A stretch of DNA of 64,000 nt from an uncultured Prevotellaceae bacterium (GCA_900315565.1 OMZS01000016.1:1-64000), one strand, 5' to 3'; positions 35,545-44,338 are shown, numbered from the stretch's first letter. The notes: generated from the sequence alone by a model not told the origin. Made by a program: numbers and translations.

Positions 35545-35640
35545 TTTTCTAGAGAATTTCATCGTAATGCCGTGAAATAAAAAAATATCTCCCGACGATA
35601 TTTTTTTATTGTCGGGAGATAATTTTCTGTTGTCGGGGAT
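35542..35640. repeat. CTAG palindrome plus 21-bp-family hairpin next to the HUH transposase gene
   Basis: 35542-35559 reads AAATTTTCTAGAGAATTT, the reverse complement of the palindrome at 23848. Then TATCTCCCGACGATA (35586-35600) pairs with TATTGTCGGGAGATA (35607-35621) in a 15-bp stem (one G-T pair) with a T6 loop. A further inverted half-unit, GTCGGGGAT, follows about 20 nt later. The hairpin ends 62 bp beyond the stop codon of the HUH/DprA-like gene. Confidence 0.85.
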
Positions 35641-35702
35641 TTGGCTTCTTGTATTCGAGTGTTGTCTTTCTTTTGGGATGGTTAACCTTTCTTTTGGGAT
35701 GG

Positions 35703-36728
35703 TTAGCCTTCGCAAATGAAGCGCGCCATTTCATTGAGCGCGAGGCATTGGTCGCGGCTGATGGTGTTTTTTTCGTTGTGGTGACTCCAGGGTGCCAGCA
35801 GTAGCAGTTGACCGCGCGCACACGCCTCCATGCGTTTGCCACCCGGCTTGGCCAGTTCAGAAAAACCGTTTTCCAGAAGGCAGATGAGGGGCAGATTGGC
35901 ATCGAAGGCGGCGCGCATCACGGCTTTCTCGCCTTTCGAGATGGCGGGCGAAACGAGCACGGCTCCTTGCTGGGCAGCGGCGAGGCATTCGTTCACGCGC
36001 TGTTGGATTTCTGCTTCGCTCAGACGGCGCGAGCACCTCACCTGCAGCTTCAGCGGGCGGTCGAGCAGGAAGCGGTTGCCGATGGCTGAGAAAGAGTAAG
36101 GGCCGCAGGCGAGGTTCCGTTGTACACGAAACAGGTCGGGGTGTTCTCGTTTCAGGAGCAGGCGGCGCGGGTTGTCATTCAGGTAATTGAGCCAGCGTTC
36201 GAGCTGTCCTTCGTGTAGAAGCAGCCGGTCGTTGTAACCGCGGGCAAAAAGCAGGCCCCGAGAGCGGTCCTCGCCACGGCGGGAGCGCGGGGCAGCAGAC
36301 GGGGCGGCGGGCGGAAGGCCAAGCACCAGCTCGCGATAGTGCTTGTTGCAGCTTTGCTTGAAGCCACGGAGGGCCATGCCCAGCGGCTTCTCCATTTCTT
36401 TATGGACGAAAAGGATGCCGTGCAGGTGGTCGGGCATCATCTGCAGGGCCATGACTTCTATCTCGGGGTGGTGGAGAGTAGTGTTCCACCATTCTTCTTC
36501 TACGCGCCTGCCCAGCTCGGAGAGTTCCATGGATGGCGCATTGGCAGTGCCTGGCGGTGCATCGCTCCTGCCCGTGACGCGTCCGAAGAGCGGGTGCCGC
36601 CCTTCGGTGACCATGGTGATCATGTATATATGCCGCCCACGGTAGTCGTGGCCAACGCAACGGCGTAGCATGGAGGGCTTTTTAGGGCCGGCAAATGGCT
36701 TCTGGCTTTCGTATGTTTCTTTTTTCAT
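35703..36728 (-). CDS. HUH (Y1, RAYT-like) transposase with fused DprA/LOG-like C-terminal domain
   Basis: A 341-residue protein. The N-terminal part (about 20-205) matches REP-associated/IS200-type Y1 transposases: YMITMVTEGRHPLFG, the metal-binding HUH motif in MMPDHLHGILF (His101, His103), a helix with LRGFKQSCNKHYRE, the catalytic tyrosine in FARGYNDRLL (Tyr165) and the typical WLNYLNDNPRRLLLKREHP. Such enzymes cut and rejoin single-stranded hairpin DNA. Residues about 225-341 (GAVLVSPAISKGEKAVMRAA, LPLICLLENGF, GQLLLLAPW) resemble the Rossmann-like fold of DprA/Smf or LOG proteins, not a normal part of Y1 transposases. A short Arg-rich insertion (APRSRRGEDRSRG) precedes the tyrosine. No IS ends, TnpB or accessory gene are visible. 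Repeats that could be its substrate lie directly downstream. A -7-like TATCTTTG is at 36898-36891 on the minus strand. Confidence 0.8.
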   Translation of the reverse strand: MKKETYESQKPFAGPKKPSMLRRCVGHDYRGRHIYMITMVTEGRHPLFGRVTGRSDAPPGTANAPSMELSELGRRVEEEWWNTTLHHPEIEVMALQMMPDHLHGILFVHKEMEKPLGMALRGFKQSCNKHYRELVLGLPPAAPSAAPRSRRGEDRSRGLLFARGYNDRLLLHEGQLERWLNYLNDNPRRLLLKREHPDLFRVQRNLACGPYSFSAIGNRFLLDRPLKLQVRCSRRLSEAEIQQRVNECLAAAQQGAVLVSPAISKGEKAVMRAAFDANLPLICLLENGFSELAKPGGKRMEACARGQLLLLAPWSHHNEKNTISRDQCLALNEMARFICEG

Positions 36729-36768
36729 TGGCTGTGGGTTCTTTTTTGGTTATTTATTTTGGGGCTTC

Positions 36769-36857
36769 TTTGCTTTTCGGTCTTGTCTGCTTTGCTTTTC
36801 GGTCTTGTCTGTTGCGTTGGCAACGCAACAAACGGGACAGCGGGCAACAAACGGGAC
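36769..36857. repeat. Cluster of direct repeats and a palindrome upstream of the HUH gene
   Basis: TTTGCTTTTCGGTCTTGTCT plus G occurs at 36769-36789 and 36791-36811 (22-bp period). GTTGCGTTG-G-CAACGCAAC (36811-36829) is a perfect palindrome, and CAACAAACGGGAC occurs at 36826-36838 and 36845-36857 (19-bp period). Confidence 0.75.
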
Positions 36858-36994
36858 GGCGGGGGGCGGCTGTTGGAGCCAACCGCCATGCAAAGATAAA
36901 AGAAAAGTGCGACGGAAGGTTCTTCTGCTTCAGTTTTTTTTGCGGGTCGGACATCTTTTTTCATAATTCTTACAAATGTTTGCAAATAAAGTTG

Positions 36995-37002
36995 TACCTT
37001 TG
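36995..37002 (+). promoter_or_regulatory. Probable -7 element of the nuo operon promoter
   Basis: TACCTTTG fits TAnnTTTG and lies 67 nt before nuoA. The expected -33 TTTG is not present at 19-21 nt spacing (a TTTG is only 12 nt away). Confidence 0.45.
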
Positions 37003-37069
37003 CAGCATTGAATAAAGGCTTGTGCCTGATGTAATGCTAAAAGCACACAATTAATCAAAACACATATAT

Positions 37070-37420
37070 ATGTATTTTACGTTGTTTATTACCGTCATCC
37101 TGACGGCTATTACGCTAGTGGTGGCAGCTTATGTGATAGCTAAGCTCATAGGTCCACGCTCGTACAACAAGGTAAAAGGCGAACCCTACGAGTGCGGTAT
37201 TCCCACTCGGGGAAGTTCGTGGTTGCCTGTGAGTGTAGGATTCTATTTGTTTGCCATCCTCTTCCTCATGTTTGATGTGGAAACGGTGTTTCTGTATCCA
37301 TGGGCAGTAGTAGTGAAAGAATTTGGTGCAAAAGCCCTGCTGAGCATTGGATTCTTTCTGGTTGTATTAGTATTTGGCCTGGCTTACGCCTGGCGGAAAG
37401 GAGCGCTCGAATGGAAATAA
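37070..37420 (+). CDS. nuoA: NADH-quinone oxidoreductase subunit A
   Basis: A 116-residue membrane subunit with three helices, near quinone-binding parts of complex I. The conserved loop KGEPYECGIPTRGSSWLPVSVGFYLFAILFLMFDVETVFLYPWA carries the Cys/Glu signature of NuoA. It is the first gene of a ten-gene operon. Its last 10 nt overlap the nuoB start. Confidence 0.95.
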   Translation: MYFTLFITVILTAITLVVAAYVIAKLIGPRSYNKVKGEPYECGIPTRGSSWLPVSVGFYLFAILFLMFDVETVFLYPWAVVVKEFGAKALLSIGFFLVVLVFGLAYAWRKGALEWK

Positions 37421-38145
37421 AGCCTAAAATCAAGAGCATTCCTTACGAGGAGTGGAACGACAACGCATCGCTGGAGAAACTCGTCGATGAGCTTCACGAG
37501 GGCGGCGTGAATGTGGTTACCGGTTCGCTTGACAAGCTCATCAACTGGGGCCGCGCCAACTCGCTGTGGTCGCTGACGTTTGCCACCTCGTGCTGCGGCA
37601 TTGAGTTCATGGCATGTGGCTGCTCACGCTACGACTTTGCCCGCTTCGGATTCGAGGTGACGCGCAACTCTCCCCGTCAGGCCGACCTCATTATGTGTGC
37701 CGGCACCATCACTCACAAGATGGCTCCCGCGCTGAAACGTCTCTACGACGAGATGGCCGAGCCGAAGTATGTGATTGCCGTGGGTGGCTGCGCCATCAGC
37801 GGCGGTCCGTTCAAGTCGAGCTACCATGTGGTGAAGGGTATCGAGGAGATTGTGCCCGTCGATGTGTTTATTCCCGGCTGCCCGCCTCGCCCCGAGGCCA
37901 TTATGTATGGCATGATGCAGTTGCAGCGCAAGGTGAAAATTGAGAAATTCTTCGGTGGCGTGAACCACAAGCAGAACAAGGCCGAGCGCGAGCTGGGCGT
38001 TTCGAACGAAGAGCTGACGGCCCGCCGGCTGGGCGACCGCCGTCGCGAGCCGATTGTGGTGACACAGGTGCCCGAGGAGTTTGTGAATGAAATGAAGGCT
38101 GCGACAGAGCCGCAGCTTACAGGAAAGGAGGAGACTGCCGTATGA
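37411..38145 (+). CDS. nuoB: NADH-quinone oxidoreductase subunit B
   Basis: A 244-residue peripheral subunit carrying iron-sulfur cluster N2, the last electron donor to quinone. The ligands are visible as FATSCCGIEFM (two adjacent Cys), MCAGTITHKM and FIPGCPPRPEA. The start at 37411 overlaps nuoA; the longer frame from 37300 lies inside nuoA. The C-terminal 50 residues (about 195-244) extend beyond short NuoB proteins. The stop overlaps the nuoCD start by 4 nt (ATGA). Confidence 0.95.
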   Translation: MEIKPKIKSIPYEEWNDNASLEKLVDELHEGGVNVVTGSLDKLINWGRANSLWSLTFATSCCGIEFMACGCSRYDFARFGFEVTRNSPRQADLIMCAGTITHKMAPALKRLYDEMAEPKYVIAVGGCAISGGPFKSSYHVVKGIEEIVPVDVFIPGCPPRPEAIMYGMMQLQRKVKIEKFFGGVNHKQNKAERELGVSNEELTARRLGDRRREPIVVTQVPEEFVNEMKAATEPQLTGKEETAV

Positions 38146-39755
38146 AGTTAGAGTTTCTTTCATTCGATTTTGACAAGTTCGCACAGGAGATGCAGAACTT
38201 GAAGCAACAGAAAGGCTTCGACTATCTTGTCACCATCGTCGGCGAGGACTTTGGCGGCGAAGAGGGGCTTGGCTGTATCTACATCCTAGAGAACACCCAG
38301 ACCCACGAGCGTTGCTCGGTGAAGATGCTGGCCCGCACGCAGGTTTGCGGCGACGGACTGGCCTCCAACGGCACCGGCGAAACCGACGGCCAGCTTGTGC
38401 CCTATATTCCTTCGGTGATTGACATCTGGCGCGTGGCCGACCTGCTGGAGCGCGAGGTTTACGATTTCTTCGGCATCGTGTTCCTGGGCCATCCCGACAT
38501 GCGCCGCCTGTTCTTGCGCAGCGACTTCAAGGGCTTCCCCTTCCGCAAGGACTGGAAATTCAACGACGACTATACGCTCGACGACGACGTGGAGCCCAAC
38601 TACGGCCTGGAATATTATCTCGACAAAGACGGCAACCTGCAGTCTAAGCAGAACCTGCTCTTCGGCGAGAACGACTACGTGATGAACATCGGCCCGCAGC
38701 ACCCGTCAACCCATGGTGTGCTCCGCTTGCAGACCGTGCTCGACGGCGAAACCGTGAAGCGCGTCTATCCACATCTGGGCTACATTCACCGCGGTATTGA
38801 GAAGATGTGCGAAAGCTACACCTATCCGCAGACCTTGGCTTTAACCGACCGTCTTAACTATCTGAGTGCCATGATGCACCGCCATGCACTGGTGGGCGTG
38901 ATTGAAGAGGGCATGGGCATAGAACTCACCGACCGAATCAAGTACATCCGCACCATCATGGACGAACTGCAGCGTCTCGACTCGCACCTGCTCTACGTGG
39001 GTTGCTGTGCTCAGGATATGGGCGCGCTCACCGCATTCCTTTATTCGATGCGCGACCGCGAGCACGTGCTCAACTGCATGGAAGAGACCACCGGCGGACG
39101 TCTCATTCAGAACTATTATAGAATAGGTGGACTGCAGGACGACATCGACCCCAACTTCGTGAAGAATGTGAAGGATCTGGTGAAATATATGAAGCCCATC
39201 ATTCAGGAGTACGTCGATGTGTTTGGCGACAACATTATTACGCACAACCGATTCGAGAACGTTGGCCCCATGAGCCTCGAGGACTGCATCTCGTATGCCG
39301 TCACTGGTCCTGCCGGACGTGCTTCGGGCTGGAAGAACGACGTGCGTAAGAATCATCCTTACGACATGTACGACAAGGTGGAGTGGGAGCAGATTACCAT
39401 GACGGGCTGCGACACCATGGACCGCTACACCTGCCACATCAAAGAGATGTATCAGAGTCTGGCCATCATCGAACAGCTCATCGACAACATTCCCGAGGGC
39501 GACTTCTACCTGAAGCAGAAACCCATCATCAAGGTGCCCGAGGGTCAGTGGTACTTCTCGGTGGAGGGTGCCAGCGGCGAGTTTGGCGTTTATCTCGATT
39601 CGCGCGGCGACAAGAGTCCTTACCGTCTGAAGATGCGGCCCATGGGACTTTCGCTCACCGGTGCGCTCGACCCGATGCTGCGCGGCCAGAAAATTGCCGA
39701 CCTTGTGGCTACGGGTGCCGCCATCGACTTTGTGATTCCCGATATTGACCGTTAA
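38142..39755 (+). CDS. nuoCD: NADH-quinone oxidoreductase fused subunits C and D
   Basis: A 537-residue natural fusion. Residues 1 to about 150 are NuoC (DLLEREVYDFFGIVFLGHPDMRRLFL is the family signature), then a linker and NuoD from about 180 (NIGPQHPSTHGVLR, HLGYIHRGIEKM, DRLNYLSAMMH, C-terminal GALDPMLRGQKIADLVATGAAIDFVIPDIDR). Together they form the connecting module around the quinone site. Fused nuoCD is also known from other bacteria such as E. coli. It is followed by nuoH after 28 nt, with no nuoE, nuoF or nuoG in between. Confidence 0.95.
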   Translation: MKLEFLSFDFDKFAQEMQNLKQQKGFDYLVTIVGEDFGGEEGLGCIYILENTQTHERCSVKMLARTQVCGDGLASNGTGETDGQLVPYIPSVIDIWRVADLLEREVYDFFGIVFLGHPDMRRLFLRSDFKGFPFRKDWKFNDDYTLDDDVEPNYGLEYYLDKDGNLQSKQNLLFGENDYVMNIGPQHPSTHGVLRLQTVLDGETVKRVYPHLGYIHRGIEKMCESYTYPQTLALTDRLNYLSAMMHRHALVGVIEEGMGIELTDRIKYIRTIMDELQRLDSHLLYVGCCAQDMGALTAFLYSMRDREHVLNCMEETTGGRLIQNYYRIGGLQDDIDPNFVKNVKDLVKYMKPIIQEYVDVFGDNIITHNRFENVGPMSLEDCISYAVTGPAGRASGWKNDVRKNHPYDMYDKVEWEQITMTGCDTMDRYTCHIKEMYQSLAIIEQLIDNIPEGDFYLKQKPIIKVPEGQWYFSVEGASGEFGVYLDSRGDKSPYRLKMRPMGLSLTGALDPMLRGQKIADLVATGAAIDFVIPDIDR

Positions 39756-39783
39756 AATCGTAAATTAGTAAATTGAGTAAATC

Positions 39784-40869
39784 ATGTTTGACTTTTCTAT
39801 AGTAACACAATGGTTCGACCAATTGCTCAGAGTAACACTCGGATTGGGCGATTTCTGGTCAATACTCATTGAGTGTGTGCTGGTGGGTGTCATCATCCTT
39901 ACGGGATATGCGCTCATTGCCATCGCACTGATATTCATGGAGCGCAAAGTCTGCGCTTACTTCCAGTGCCGACTGGGCCCCATGCGCGTAGGCTACTGGG
40001 GCTTGCTGCAGGTGTTTGCCGACGTGCTGAAAATGCTCATCAAGGAGATATTCTTTGTTGACAAGGCCGACAAACTGCTCTATATCGTTGCCCCGCTGCT
40101 GGTGATTATCGGCTCGGTGGGTGCCTTCTCTTTTCTTCCGTGGAACAACGGGGCCGTGGTGCTCGACTTCAACGTGGGAATCTTCCTTCTCACAGCCATC
40201 TCTTCTATTGGCGTGGTGGGAATCTTCCTCGCCGGCTGGGGCTCTAACAACAAGTACTCGGTGGTGTCGGCCATGCGTGGAGCAGTGCAGATGATTTCTT
40301 ATGAGATTTCGCTCTGCCTCTGCCTCATCACAGCCGTAATCCTTACGGGCACGTTGCAGATTTCAGGAATTGTTGAGGCTCAGAAAGACTCTTGGCTCAT
40401 TTTCAAGGGCTTTGCTGCCATTCCGGCCATCATTGCTTTCCTCATCTTCCTGGTGGCTGGCAATGCTGAGGCCAACCGTGGCCCGTTCGACATGGCCGAG
40501 GCCGAGAGCGAGCTTACCGCCGGCCATCACACCGAGTACAGCGGCATGGGCTTCGGATTCTTCTATCTGGCTGAGTTCCTCAACCTCTTCATCATTGCCG
40601 GTGTGGCCACTACGGTGTTCTTGGGAGGCTGGATGCCTTTCCACATCAAGGGTCTCGACGGATTCAATCAGGTGATGGACTTTATTCCTGGCATTGTCTG
40701 GTTCATGGGCAAGACCTTCGCACTGGTATGGCTGCTCATGTGGATCAAGTGGACTTTCCCCCGTCTGCGCATCGACCAGATTCTGAAACTGGAGTGGAAA
40801 TACCTGATGCCCGCGTCGCTCATCAACCTGGTGCTGATGACCGTGGCCGTGGCCTTGTGCCAATCATAA
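39784..40869 (+). CDS. nuoH: NADH-quinone oxidoreductase subunit H
   Basis: A 361-residue membrane subunit with about eight helices that builds much of the quinone chamber. Signatures are FMERKVCAYFQCRLGPMRVG, LLQVFADVLKMLIKE, NRGPFDMAEAESELTAGHHTEYSGM (Glu-rich loop) and WIKWTFPRLRIDQILKLEWKYLMPASL. Confidence 0.96.
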   Translation: MFDFSIVTQWFDQLLRVTLGLGDFWSILIECVLVGVIILTGYALIAIALIFMERKVCAYFQCRLGPMRVGYWGLLQVFADVLKMLIKEIFFVDKADKLLYIVAPLLVIIGSVGAFSFLPWNNGAVVLDFNVGIFLLTAISSIGVVGIFLAGWGSNNKYSVVSAMRGAVQMISYEISLCLCLITAVILTGTLQISGIVEAQKDSWLIFKGFAAIPAIIAFLIFLVAGNAEANRGPFDMAEAESELTAGHHTEYSGMGFGFFYLAEFLNLFIIAGVATTVFLGGWMPFHIKGLDGFNQVMDFIPGIVWFMGKTFALVWLLMWIKWTFPRLRIDQILKLEWKYLMPASLINLVLMTVAVALCQS

Positions 40870-40919
40870 TCAATAGTTATTCTAACAGAAGTTGATTCCA
40901 ACAGAAGAAGCAATTTAGA

Positions 40920-41465
40920 ATGGAAAACAATCAATCATATTTTGGAGAACTCGGACACGGCATCAAGACACTTGCCACGGGAATGAAGATTACCTGGAAA
41001 GAATACTTCAAGGATTTCTTCACCAACAAGTCAACGGAGCAGTATCCTGAGAACCGCAAGACCACGCTGCATGTGGCCAAACGCCATCGCGGACGACTCG
41101 TGTTCAAACGCGATGAGAACGGCAACTACAAATGCACGGCTTGCACATTATGCGAAAAGACCTGTCCTAACGGCACCATCAAGATTCAGACCGAAATGGT
41201 GACCGACCCCGAAACAGGCAAAAAGAAGCGCCGTTTGGTGGACTATCAGTACGATTTGGGCGACTGCATGTTCTGCCAGCTTTGCACCAATGCGTGCAAC
41301 TTCGACGCTATTGAGTTTACAAACGATTTCGAGAACGCTGTTTTCGACCGCGACAAGCTGGTGCTTCATCTCGACAAAGAGGTGTACGACGGAGGCTCGC
41401 TTCCCAACCTGCTTGACGGCGGAGCACCGTTTGAGATTGGTAAGTTTAACACCAAAACAAAATAA
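40920..41465 (+). CDS. nuoI: NADH-quinone oxidoreductase subunit I (two 4Fe-4S)
   Basis: A 181-residue ferredoxin-like subunit with two [4Fe-4S] motifs, CTACTLCEKTCPNG and CMFCQLCTNACNFDAI, corresponding to clusters N6a and N6b that pass electrons to NuoB. Length is close to other NuoI. In a complex without NuoEFG, this subunit is a plausible docking point for a ferredoxin- or flavodoxin-type donor. Separated from nuoJ by only 14 nt that carry a strong AAGGAGG. Confidence 0.95.
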   Translation: MENNQSYFGELGHGIKTLATGMKITWKEYFKDFFTNKSTEQYPENRKTTLHVAKRHRGRLVFKRDENGNYKCTACTLCEKTCPNGTIKIQTEMVTDPETGKKKRRLVDYQYDLGDCMFCQLCTNACNFDAIEFTNDFENAVFDRDKLVLHLDKEVYDGGSLPNLLDGGAPFEIGKFNTKTK

Positions 41466-41470
41466 GGAGG
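41464..41470 (+). promoter_or_regulatory. Strong Shine-Dalgarno sequence of nuoJ
   Basis: AAGGAGG lies 9 nt before the nuoJ ATG. Bacteroidetes genes rarely carry such strong motifs; most starts in this window have only A-rich leaders. AGAAGGAGGT before nuoN (45841-45850) and AAAGGAG before nuoK (41984-41990) are similar. Confidence 0.7.
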
Positions 41471-41479
41471 CAGTAACGT

Positions 41480-41992
41480 ATGGCTAATTACATAGTTTTC
41501 GCAATTCTTGCCGTTGTCATCCTTGGCTCTGCCGTGATGTGTGTGACAACAAAGCGCATTATGCGGGCAGCCACTTTCCTGCTGTTCGTCTTGTTTGGTA
41601 TTGCAGGCATTTATTTCCTGCTCGACTACACTTTCCTGGGGGCTGCCCAAATCAGCATTTACGCTGGCGGCATCACCATGCTTTATGTGTTTGCCATCCA
41701 ACTGGTGAACAAACGCACACTGCAGGGAATGGTGGAGCGAATGAAAGGCAGCCGTGTGCTCTTCGGAGCGTTCATGGCTCTGCTTGGCTTGGCTGTTACG
41801 GTGGTTGTGTTCATGAAGAACATGTTCATCGACATGTCGGCCAATCTGGCCGACGCTGAGGTGCCCATGAAGGAAATCGGCACGGCGCTCGTTGGCTCGG
41901 AGAAGTATCAGTATGTGCTTCCCTTCGAGTTTATCTCGGTGTTTCTCTTGGCATGTATTATTGGCGGAATTGTTATTTCGAGAAAGGAGTAA
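41480..41992 (+). CDS. nuoJ: NADH-quinone oxidoreductase subunit J
   Basis: A 170-residue membrane subunit with five helices. MRAATFLLFVLFGIAGIYFLLDYTFLGAAQISIYAGGITMLYVFAIQLV shows the NuoJ signature, including the GAAQIxIYAGGI segment next to the quinone-site coupling helix. Confidence 0.94.
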   Translation: MANYIVFAILAVVILGSAVMCVTTKRIMRAATFLLFVLFGIAGIYFLLDYTFLGAAQISIYAGGITMLYVFAIQLVNKRTLQGMVERMKGSRVLFGAFMALLGLAVTVVVFMKNMFIDMSANLADAEVPMKEIGTALVGSEKYQYVLPFEFISVFLLACIIGGIVISRKE

Positions 41993-41998
41993 AAGAGT

Positions 41999-42307
41999 AT
42001 GGTACCAGTAGAATTTTTCTTTGTGCTGAGCGCACTGTTGTTCTTCATTGGCGTTTTCGGGTTCGTCACTCGTCGCAACCTGATTGCCATGCTCATCTCC
42101 ACTGAGCTCATTCTGAATGCAGTCGATATCAATTTCGCCGCGTTCAACCGTCTGCTTTACCCCGGACAGCTGGAGGGTTTCTTCTTCACGCTGTTCTCCA
42201 TTGGTGTGGCAGCCGCCGAGACAGCAGTGGCCATAGCGATCATTATTAACGTTTACCGTAACTTCAAGAGTGACCAGGTGAACAGTATTGAAAACATGAA
42301 ATGGTAA
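41999..42307 (+). CDS. nuoK: NADH-quinone oxidoreductase subunit K
   Basis: A 102-residue, three-helix membrane subunit. ISTELILNAVDINFAAFNR and VAAAETAVAIAIIINVYRN contain the two conserved glutamates of the proton path. It starts 6 nt after the nuoJ stop. Confidence 0.95.
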   Translation: MVPVEFFFVLSALLFFIGVFGFVTRRNLIAMLISTELILNAVDINFAAFNRLLYPGQLEGFFFTLFSIGVAAAETAVAIAIIINVYRNFKSDQVNSIENMKW

Positions 42308-42314
42308 TGAAGAG

Positions 42315-44300
42315 ATGGATTACGGATATACATTTTTAATACTCCTTCTGCCTGCACTTTCGTTCCTCATTCTGGGACTCTGCGGTATGAAGATGTCGCA
42401 TAAGGCCGCAGGCCTTGTCGGCACTGCCTCGTTGGGTGTTGTTACTATCCTTTCGTATCTCACCGCTTTCAGCTATTTCACTGCTGGACGTGGTGCCGAC
42501 GGTACGTTTACAACCCTTGTTCCTTACAACTTCACATGGCTTCCGCTCGGGCATTTGCATTTTGACATGGGCATTCTGCTCGACCCCATTTCGGTGGTGA
42601 TGCTCATTGTCATCAGCACGGTCAGCCTGATGGTGCATATCTATTCGTTCGGCTATATGCATGGCGAGAAAGGCTTCCAGCGTTATTACGCCTTCCTTTC
42701 GCTGTTCACCATGTCAATGCTGGGCTTGGTGGTAGCTACCAACATTTTCCAGATGTATATGTTCTGGGAGTTGGTGGGTGTTTCCTCTTATTTGCTCATC
42801 GGATTCTACTATCCTTTGGGCGCTGCCGTTGCCGCCTCGAAGAAAGCCTTCATCGTGACCCGCTTTGCCGACATGTTTTTCCTCATCGGTATCCTTATTT
42901 TCGGCTATTACACGGGTTCATTCAGTTTCTCGTTTGCCGGAAATATCGAGATGGCCGAAGGTGCCACGCCGTTCATTTATGGCGATGCCTCGCGTGTGGC
43001 CGCTTTGAGTGCGTTCCTGCTTCCTACGGCCTTGGTGCTGATGTTCATTGGTGGTGCTGGTAAGAGTGCCATGTTCCCCCTTCACATCTGGCTTCCCGAT
43101 GCCATGGAAGGCCCCACGCCTGTTTCGGCCCTGATTCACGCTGCCACGATGGTGGTTGCCGGTGTCTATCAGGTAGCCCGCATGTTCCCGCTTTGGATTG
43201 AGTATGCTCCGCAGGCCATGAGCATCATCGTATGGGTGGGTGTCATCACTGCTTTCTATGCCGCTGCCGTGGCTTGTGCCCAAAGCGACATCAAGCGTGT
43301 GCTGGCTTTCTCCACCATTTCGCAGATTGCCTTCATGATGGTGGCACTTGGTGTCTGCACCGAAATGGCCACAGGCCATGAGCATCCGGGCAGTGTTGGC
43401 TATATGGCCGGCATGTTCCATTTGTTCACTCACGCCATGTTCAAGGCTTGTCTGTTCTTGTGTGCCGGTTGTGTCATCCATGCCGTGCATTCCAATGAGA
43501 TGGCTTTCATGGGCGGACTTCGCAAGTACATGCCCGTTACCCATATCACATTCCTCATCAGCTGTCTGGCCATCGCCGGTATCCCGTTCTTCTCGGGATT
43601 CAGTTCAAAGGACGAGATTATCTCTGCCTGCATGAACTATAGCCCCGTTGTAGGATGGATTATGACAGCCATCGCAGCCATGACCGCTTTCTACATGTTC
43701 CGTTTGTATTACGGCATCTTCTGGGGTACAGAGAACAAGGAGGCTCATGAGCATCATACGCCTCACGAGGCACCGTTGTCGATGACAGTACCTCTGATTA
43801 TTCTTTCAGTGATTACTGTGGGCGTGGGTGTTTACACAACACTGGCAGGCTTCTTTGGATGGGGCGGCTCGTTTGGTTCGTTTGTCTCAGCCGACGGACG
43901 CGATTACACCATCCATTTCGACACGTCTGTAGCAACAGTTTCCACTATTGTCGCTATTTGTAGCATCGCGCTTGCCACCTATATATATAAAGGTGAGCAA
44001 CAGCCCATTGCCGACATGCTCTTCAAGCGTTTCCCACGTTTGCACCGCGCGGCTTATAAGCGTTTCTATCAGGACGAGATTTGGCAGTTTGTCACCCACA
44101 AGATTATTTTCCGTTGTGTCTCGCGACCCATTGCTTGGTTCGACCGGCACGTCATCGACGGCACATTCAATTTTGCCGCCTGGGGCACCAACGAGGCTGG
44201 CGAGAGCCTGCGCCCGTGGCAGAGTGGCGATGTGCGCCAGTATGCCGTGTGGTTCCTCACGGGCACAGTGGCGTTGACGCTGGTGTTACTCGCCTTATAA
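42315..44300 (+). CDS. nuoL: NADH-quinone oxidoreductase subunit L
   Basis: A 661-residue antiporter-like subunit that pumps ions, with about 16 helices and the long lateral C-terminal helix. Signatures are YAFLSLFTMSMLGLVVATNIFQMYMFWELVGVSSYLLIGFYY, AGKSAMFPLHIWLPDAMEGPTPVSALIHAATMVVAGVY and AQSDIKRVLAFSTISQIAFM. Histidine/glutamate-rich loops (NKEAHEHHTPHEAP) face the membrane surface. Confidence 0.96.
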   Translation: MDYGYTFLILLLPALSFLILGLCGMKMSHKAAGLVGTASLGVVTILSYLTAFSYFTAGRGADGTFTTLVPYNFTWLPLGHLHFDMGILLDPISVVMLIVISTVSLMVHIYSFGYMHGEKGFQRYYAFLSLFTMSMLGLVVATNIFQMYMFWELVGVSSYLLIGFYYPLGAAVAASKKAFIVTRFADMFFLIGILIFGYYTGSFSFSFAGNIEMAEGATPFIYGDASRVAALSAFLLPTALVLMFIGGAGKSAMFPLHIWLPDAMEGPTPVSALIHAATMVVAGVYQVARMFPLWIEYAPQAMSIIVWVGVITAFYAAAVACAQSDIKRVLAFSTISQIAFMMVALGVCTEMATGHEHPGSVGYMAGMFHLFTHAMFKACLFLCAGCVIHAVHSNEMAFMGGLRKYMPVTHITFLISCLAIAGIPFFSGFSSKDEIISACMNYSPVVGWIMTAIAAMTAFYMFRLYYGIFWGTENKEAHEHHTPHEAPLSMTVPLIILSVITVGVGVYTTLAGFFGWGGSFGSFVSADGRDYTIHFDTSVATVSTIVAICSIALATYIYKGEQQPIADMLFKRFPRLHRAAYKRFYQDEIWQFVTHKIIFRCVSRPIAWFDRHVIDGTFNFAAWGTNEAGESLRPWQSGDVRQYAVWFLTGTVALTLVLLAL

Positions 44301-44338
44301 TAGCGTAATATATAACATAATAACGATATAACGAAAAA

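Larger units (their letters stand above)
36729..37069. other. Non-coding gap between the HUH transposase gene and nuoA
   Basis: No gene is visible. The gap contains the direct repeats and palindrome at 36769-36857, a leftward -7-like element (36891-36898) for the transposase gene and a rightward TACCTTTG (36995-37002) for nuo. Confidence 0.6.

Noticed and set aside
35586-35621. Hairpin as a simple terminator of the HUH gene
   Set aside because: The Ts lie in its loop and only a short TTTT follows; its relatives elsewhere lack T-runs and occur away from gene ends, so a repeat element is more likely, though some terminator activity cannot be excluded.
35703-36728. Full IS200/IS605 insertion sequence
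   Set aside because: No TnpB gene or recognisable left/right IS ends were found; the protein resembles the single-copy RAYT type more.
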